From contig NW_003314276.1 of the NCBI RefSeq assembly GCF_000143415.4, positions 1,308,366-1,372,365 on the forward strand: a stretch of DNA of 64,000 bases. Direction: 5' to 3'. The notes under the pieces were generated by a model. The model did not search any database. It saw only the letters and a list, made by a program, of their open reading frames with translations, and was not told the DNA's origin. This document shows positions 58,126-64,000 of the stretch, in pieces. The translations under genes and the position numbers were made by a program. The stretch's first letter is position 1, and every line of letters begins with the position of its first letter. This stretch comes from Selaginella moellendorffii (Eukaryota > Streptophyta > Lycopodiopsida > Selaginellales > Selaginellaceae).

Positions 58126-59332
58126 TCAAAGGAGGTTCCGCAAGAGCCTCGCGAAGACCCGCCACGATGGCCACAGCCAGTCGATGGCGTCCTCGTACTT
58201 GGTATACAACCACAGCGCCAAGCGAGCCAACGCTTCCCTGAGATCGCGAAGAGCTTGAGTTTTCACGTACCGGATCGCCCAAACTCTGGAGCTCGACGCA
58301 AACTTCTTGGCGTTGGAGATGCCTGTTCTCAACTCCTGTTGGAGCTTTCCCGTTCTCACGTCGGACAAGAGTTGGAGTCCTCGCTGATTCAGTGCCTGGA
58401 CCCTCGCTGCTCCATACTTTTGGTACAAGCTTCCAGCGTAAATCCCTGCCTGGATATAAAAGCTCATGGCCAGAGGGCCCAGCGTCCATACTCGCCACAG
58501 ATCATCCGAGACTGCTTTTCCAAACCGGACAGTCACAGCCGCGTAGAAAATGCCACTGGAAAGAAAGACGAAAAACTTTAGCATATAGAACATAGAATTT
58601 TTCTACTTACAATACGATCACCGGCCATTTTATCGCGGGATGGATGCTCCACCAAAGTGTCGACGGTTGAGGAGGTTTTAGCGTCTGCAGCTTTTGCTTC
58701 AACACCTGTTTCGCGTCGGCGCTCTTTCTTCTAACTTCCGTGATTGCCAGGAGCTCCCTCGCGACCTGGAGAGATCCGCGATCTTTTAAGTTTTGCCTCC
58801 AGTGCTGCAGCGAGCCTTGTAACTGCTGCCACAATCTTTCTCTTTGTTGCCAGTCGAGCGTAGGCGTCGAGGAGGATGATGTCGGTGAGTCGTTGCCGTC
58901 GGACTCGTTCTCGGCAACGTCTTGGAATGACACAGCACGAAAAGTTTGTTTCCTGTTCGTTGCTTTTGGAAACAGCATAAGATATCCGTGTGGATCAAGT
59001 TGTGAGGATCTAGAAAAAAAGAAAGCAACATAGGAGAGACTTCACATACTTGCAAAGAAAGAAAGAAAAAAATATTGAAAACTTCGCTACCTTAACACAA
59101 TCTTTGAAAAACTGTGCGTCCAGGACGATTGTAGATTCGTGTTCTCGACGTAGCTACACGTACAGAGGGATTTTTCTTTCACCGAGCGTACAAAGCTTGG
59201 GTGAGAAACACAAGCTACGTGAAGACCCTGCAATGAAAGGAAAGTTATTAAAAACGTAAGTCGCGATTTGTTTAACACGAACACCAAGAGCGCTGCTCTC
59301 TAGAAACTTACTCCAACGTTAAGTGCTGTCAT
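58126..59332 (-). CDS. Unknown protein, possible plastid-targeted membrane-associated protein
   Basis: Four exons on the minus strand, 59332-59312, 59227-59091, 59009-58611 and 58555-58126, join in phase to 328 aa. The N-terminal 60 residues (MTALNVGGLHVACVSHPSF onward) are Ser-, Cys- and Arg-bearing with few acids, compatible with an organelle transit peptide. A Gln/Arg-rich helical segment follows (DWQQRERLWQQLQGSLQHW). A hydrophobic stretch spans the exon 3/4 junction (KWPVIVFGIFYAAVTV) and continues to WTLGPLAMSFYIQAGIYAG. The C-terminus is helical with KTQALRDLREALARLALWLY. I do not recognise the family. Gene structure is well supported; function is unknown. Confidence 0.75.
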
Positions 59333-59967
59333 CTTCAAGCTACGCGGCGAGCGAGTGGAAAAAACAATAGAATTCCCGGAGAATCCTTTCGTTTGGATTC
59401 ACAATCCACTTCTCGCGAGGAATCTGTAAGCGCGGATTAAAACTCACGGCACTGGAGCACGAATTAGGGCCGTGGGAAGGAACACAGGCAATCCACATTG
59501 GATGGAGCTTATGGCTCCCGAAAGGAATCAACCGCAGCGAAACCTCGCAAGCAATCCAATGCCAGGCGCGGGCGCGCTGGATTCTTACCGGGCAAGGCGC
59601 TCTCCACAATCGCCCACTCCCCGCTCGCGCTAAAGCCCTGAATCTCTTTGGCGAGGAAAGGAAATCTCCATCGTTAAAAATCTCTTTTTATCCCTTTGGC
59701 CTTAACTAGCTGAAACTTTCAAGCTTGGAACTTGTTATGTTAGCCAAGCTCTAATATAACTCTCAAAACCATAGTTTGATGGCCTCTCTCTGTACAAAAA
59801 TCGATGCTTCTTCTTCTTCTTTTCATCGGAACGAAGAAACCATCGATCAATCCAAACAAAATACACCGCCTGCTAGAAAGATCCTTACGGACTTCCCACA
59901 GCTCTCTTGCCGCAGCTAGAAAAAAAGAAGGAACTCGTACAAAAGCTCGCACCTCTCTCCATCTCGA
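59333..59967. other. Intergenic between unknown gene and Mei2-like B, no gene seen
   Basis: Upstream region of the gene ending at 59332 and 3' flank of Mei2-like B. Short frames on both strands lack recognisable features. Confidence 0.5.
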
Positions 59968-62852
59968 TCACAGCGAAGAGATTTCGAACTGGCAGTTTCC
60001 AGCCGGCTCGGGCCGAGCAGCACAAAAGTGTTGCTGCAACAAGCAAATCTTAGATCGATGAAGAGCTATCTCCTAAGCACTACTTACCGGATTGTTTTCC
60101 GAAGGGAAGAGTATTGGACGACACCTTTTGTCCTCGTTCATGAGGCTCGAGTTTTGGAAGTGTGCGACCAGCGCGGCCTTGCCCTGGATCCGTGCGTAGG
60201 CGAGAGAAGCAACCTTTTCGCTGTTGAACTTCTCCCACTTCTTGCCGTTAAAACTCTGAAAGTCACAGAGCCACCAACAAGGATTACAACCAGAGGAGCG
60301 AGAGAATTGATCGAACCTTGTAAAAGGGGACGATGTGAGCTGGCTCGGTCATGTTGATGAATGCATAGCCAACGTTGCATTTGTTCTGCACAGGCAAAAG
60401 CCGATCAATACCAGGGAAACACTTTTGCTCGCCTAAAATCACCTTAAAGTCAATTGGTAAATAGATGAAATCGTAGGTACCACGGTGGTGCTCGTCAATT
60501 GTCGACAGAAGCAGCTTTGATGTGTACCTAAAAGCCGAAAAACGTAAATATGACCGCAAGACTGGAATGCTTACTTGTTTGGTATGTTTTTTATCATCAG
60601 CGTCGTCCGCAAGTCATTCCCGAGGAGGATGCGTTCCAAGTCCAGCTGATACTTCTTGTTCTCCGCAAGCCCCGCAGAAATTTCACCCCTCCGGCTCTTG
60701 CAACGTTCGCTAAAATTATCCAGTGACCCAGCACCATTGACAAATGGACCAGTTCTATATAGCGGTCCCAACCGTGAAGAATCCACAAGGCCACTGAAAG
60801 CCTGATTGGATCCTTTCATATTCAGGCCCCCAACCGGTCCTGACCATGACATGCCCGGCAAGTCAGTGAAGAAGCCATTGTGACCGTCGACTAGCTTTCG
60901 ATCCGCAAAGGCTGCGGAAAGTTCCATACTCGCCCGGGTGGAGTCCAAATGCCTGTCTCCCACAAAACTTTGTAGTTGAGAATGGAACGGACTGGAATTA
61001 CTCCAGAGTGACTGCTCTGTGATTCTCGTACCCGTAAGAACTGCACAGTCGAGATGTCAGTCACACCGTAACGAGAAAGATAACATCTTCGTACCTCTGG
61101 GTGAGTGGTCGAGCGATGCCGACACTTCTCGTAAGCTAGAGGGTCTTCTCTGGTCATACACACCAAAACTGGTGGGGTCCTGGTCAGAGATCTGTAAAGA
61201 TGAAAATTGCTGACGCATGAAGTGACCAGAGGACCGACCGAGAGAATCAGGAATGTTAACATGTAATGGAGAAGAGACCCGGGCAGGAACGCTACCAACA
61301 CCGTTTGGATGCTGGCTAGCAAAGGAGCCGAATGAAGAGTGCACAGCTCTTATTCCTGGATCATTCATTCGAAGCGTGCTGCTTCCCCAGTGTGGCGATT
61401 GCCCTGCCGCAAGGTATTACACTTGAAACACGTAAGCATCTATGCAACTTCAGGAAGCATACCTGAAGGTGACGAGTCCAAAGGTGTCTGCATCTGCTGG
61501 CACCGAAACTCTTCCTGCTCCAGCTCGTGGGTGAGCTGTTGCATTAAGCTGAAACAATCGCTTCAAAACTCTGTTTCCTGGCTTCCACACAGACACGTAC
61601 CTCCTACGAGCACCACCAGGGCGACTGGGTTCCAGTTTGATACGTTTCCCCGCAATATCGCTTCTGTTCAGCGCTCTTAGCGCCGCTTCAGCTGCCCTGA
61701 CATCGTAAAACTCAATAAATTTATGATGCTTCTTGTGTGGTGTCTCGCGTATCTGAATTACAAAAGAGAGTTGCATACGTAAACATTGTCACCGAAAAGA
61801 CAAAAAGACAGCATACCTCTTTAATTTCTCCATAGACACCAAAAATTTGTCTCAGGTCGTCGTTTGTGACTGACGTGTCCAGATTAAATACAACTAGCGT
61901 CCCCTGGTTGACATCTTTATCGGACGGGTTATCCTGACGAAGCGAGCATTAGCGTAAGAAGCAACTCAGAAATTCTGAGTACCTTCGGTATTGAAAAGTG
62001 GATGTCCAGCTTTCTTCGCCGTAGAGGTTTGTTCTGGAGACCACGCATGGCACTCCGGGCAGCCCGGATGTCGTAATAAGATATCATCACAAATCCGCGG
62101 TGTTTACAAGCGGTATACAGCGTGCGAATATCACCGTATTGCTTAAAAGAAGAGAAGGTAAAAAACAAAACGTGTGTCACGCGCGCTCAAGAAAACCGAA
62201 AACAAATGCAGCCTCACCTCAAAAAGTGCTCGAAGCTCCGCATCTTCAACGTTACTGTTGATGTTGCGAACAAAAAGCGTTCTAGAGGGATGTTCTCCAT
62301 ACGGGTGTTCTCCTGCCAAAACATTCCCGGTAAAGTTCCCGTTTGTGCTTGCGATGTCACCCTCCAGCTCCATTCCACCACCACTGTTGAAAAAATCGAA
62401 CTCATCATCGTGAAGAGAGCCCAGATTGTATCCAGAATCGGCTAAAAGGTCCTCTTCGGCATCCGGAAGGAGAGTCCCCAAGGCATGCGACTCGAGCTCT
62501 TGCATAGAACCAAAGATGTCGTCACCCTCCACATCCTCGGAAGCAAGCGGCTCTAGACAATCGCAAATATCAGAAAAAAGGAACTCGAGGAAAGAGAGAA
62601 CTCACGTCTTTCAAGAACTAAGTTTGGCAGCGAGCAAGGAGCACTAAGAAGGCGATTTAACTGTGAAGTGGCCGAGAACATCGACGATCCAACTGGCGCA
62701 TCAAAATCCACCTTGCCCGTGTGGAATTCATTGCTACACCATCCGGAGTCCGAGAAGGCTCCAAATTCACGCCCGCCAGCGTGACTGGGGAAGAGCTGCG
62801 AGGTATTGGATGCCATCCAGGCAGCCGATCCTGCGCGAACACTCCCGCTCAT
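59968..62852 (-). CDS. Mei2-like RNA-binding protein B (three RRMs)
   Basis: Exons on the minus strand: 62852-62606, 62552-62218, 62141-61983, 61933-61817, 61752-61601, 61548-61463, 61403-61095, 61040-60575, 60527-60443, 60385-60317, 60255-60088 and, tentatively, 60033-59968. They join in phase to about 752 aa. Exon boundaries and phases match Mei2-like A one for one. RRM1 has RTLFVRNINSNVEDAELRAL, RRM2 has the shared KKHHKFIEFYDVRAAEAAL, and RRM3 has TTLMIKNIPNKYTSKLLL and NKCNVGYAFINM. The end differs: after CRPILFPSENNP the conserved GD-EPFP tail is missing. The last exon gives an unrelated 21-residue end, or the protein stops three codons into the intron. Start ATG at 62852, preceded by a 3-codon upstream frame overlapping it. 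Confidence 0.9.
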
Positions 62853-63232
62853 CAGCACAACATCAAAACCCTAGAGCGTGGGAAAAACAGAGTCTAGAGA
62901 TCGCGGCAGTGGAGCGCCGCAAATTCGAGCTCCCGGAGCTCGCCAGGGCCGAAATTTCGAGAATGAAGGCGCGAGGGACACTCACATGACGTGAATCGCA
63001 GCATTCCGGAGCTTAGATCGATCGCGCCGAGATGAGGAACACGATGCGCTCGCCGCCGCGCCCGCCGCTGCTGGTGCCGCCAGGGATTCCTCCTCCCCCG
63101 CCAGCGTCCAAGAGCACTGCTCGCCATTTTTGCCTAGTCGATTGAAGCACAAAGAAAGGGGCACACACCCTCTCTCTAGCCCGCGGGCAGGTCGGGCAGG
63201 TCGGGCAGGTCGGGCAGCCACGGGCAGCCAGT
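62853..63232 (-). promoter_or_regulatory. 5' leader and promoter of Mei2-like B; GGGCAGGTC repeats
   Basis: A donor-like CAT/GTGAGT at about 62990 and an acceptor CTCTAG just before the start region suggest a leader intron of about 115 bases. 63181-63230 holds tandem GGGCAGGTC units adjacent to the motif shared with Mei2-like A. Confidence 0.5.
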
Positions 63233-63260
63233 CAGGGGCCGGGCATCATCTTATCCCAAA

Positions 63261-63683
63261 AATGTCTTTGTCTTTGACATTAAATCCCGCGAAACAAGCA
63301 CACTTATCACTTTTAAAAGCCCGAGCTCGAAGAAATAAAATCGTCCTAAACGCTAAACAAGAGAAGATTAGCCTCGAAGTCGAGGAACTCAGAAAATCAA
63401 AGAAATCCAAAGCCTCGAAAACGTTACCACATCACCTAGTCGATCAAGCGCTGCAAAGCTGGAAGAAAATAATCTGTACAGACAGAAGAACAGTACCTAT
63501 CAGAACGAGCAGCGATTCGAAAAACACGAAAGAAGCCTTTCCAGTCTCGAGAAGGCGAGGAGGATTACTACTAACAAAGAACAAGGAGAGAGTCTCAATC
63601 ACCCAGGACGCAGAGAAGGCAAAAGATCTCGCAAGAACACGGACAAAGCAAAAGAAAAAAAACTTCGAGACGCGAATCTCACC
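63261..63683 (+). CDS. Candidate first exon of an unknown basic protein
   Basis: The frame opens at ATG 63261 (MSLSLTLNPAKQAHLSLLKA) and stays open for 141 codons to ISPG, immediately followed by a good donor GTGAGT at 63684. It would be open to 63765 if unspliced. It is Lys/Arg/Ser-rich with a helical charged segment (NAKQEKISLEVEELRKSKK). Head to head with Mei2-like B, sharing the GGGCAG-repeat region. No family recognised and the rest would lie outside the window. Confidence 0.4.
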
Positions 63684-63765
63684 GGGTGAGTCGCGATCCG
63701 TTTTGATGTGTCCGCTCGCAGTGGCTGCAGCCAATCCGAATGGATCCGTTCGTGTGCATCGATGA

Positions 63766-64000
63766 ACGGGCTCCACGCCAGTTTATCCCTGGAAAATGGA
63801 AAACTCCCTCCAATTAGCACAGGCAATACTTCACATCACCTGATGTTTACCTGATGTTTATGTTGCTAGTGAGATAAGCTTCCACCACTGCTCCCTAGTA
63901 CAATAATGTAGGCAGGCGCCTTTGCTTTCCCTTTCGCTACTTTTTATCGCTCCTCTCTCTCTTGCTTCACTGCGAGCGAGAAAAATCCATCGCGGATGAG
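63766..64000. other. Right edge, no feature
   Basis: Contains a short tandem CCTGATGTTTA pair near 63840-63858; otherwise nothing supported. Confidence 0.4.

Noticed and set aside
1-64000. CRISPR array or bacterial defence island
   Set aside because: Repeats present are LTR hexamers and an 84-base minisatellite without unique spacers, and the genes have spliceosomal introns; the window is eukaryotic.

Overview
The window reads as nuclear DNA of a land plant with very short introns, most probably the lycophyte Selaginella moellendorffii. This is an inference: the interpretable genes have GT-AG introns of about 45-80 bases, the families are plant families (NF-YC, Mei2-like, jacalin lectin, LTR retrotransposons primed by initiator Met-tRNA), and there is an assembly gap of Ns. 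No bacterial operons, CRISPR arrays, rRNA or tRNA genes were seen.

Layout. 1-14.4 kb: a decayed gene joining a ParB-like DGNHR domain to a permuted (beta-class) DNA methyltransferase-like domain. An 8.6-kb LTR retrotransposon (element A, minus strand, 2872-11472) splits it exactly at a 3' splice site. 14.66-21.6 kb: copy 1 of a 7-kb segmental duplication, with an intact hevein/jacalin-type secreted lectin gene followed by pseudogenes of a Fic protein, an alpha/beta hydrolase and NF-YC. 22.0-23.9 kb: an LTR with primer-binding site and gag start. 25.7-28.2 kb: a second, diverged methyltransferase-like gene on the minus strand, containing the gap, with an unknown Cys-rich ORF facing it. 29.8-42.5 kb: decayed Ty3/gypsy sequence. 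One copy is split by LTR element B (33411-40784), which itself carries a 674-base TRIM (37308-37981), so three insertions are nested. 43.2-44.6 kb: a possible small LTR element. 44.76-51.9 kb: copy 2 of the duplication, with intact lectin, Fic, hydrolase and NF-YC genes. 52-64 kb: a GC-richer genic block, with two paralogous Mei2-like RNA-binding protein genes (829 aa, and about 752 aa) on the minus strand, an unknown probable membrane protein gene between them, and a possible first exon at the right edge.

How it fits together. The right third is ordinary single-copy-style gene space. The left two thirds are repeat-rich and methylation-decayed. Stops in the methyltransferase-like genes sit where CAA, CAG or TGG is expected, and copy-1 pseudogenes show CpG to TpG/CpA change. 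The observation most worth following is the ParB-like plus methyltransferase-like gene family, present in two diverged copies that can be aligned to each other, with the catalytic DPPY-type motif replaced by D-(L/F)-(H/P)-D-G. All identifications come from reading the sequence; no database search was possible.
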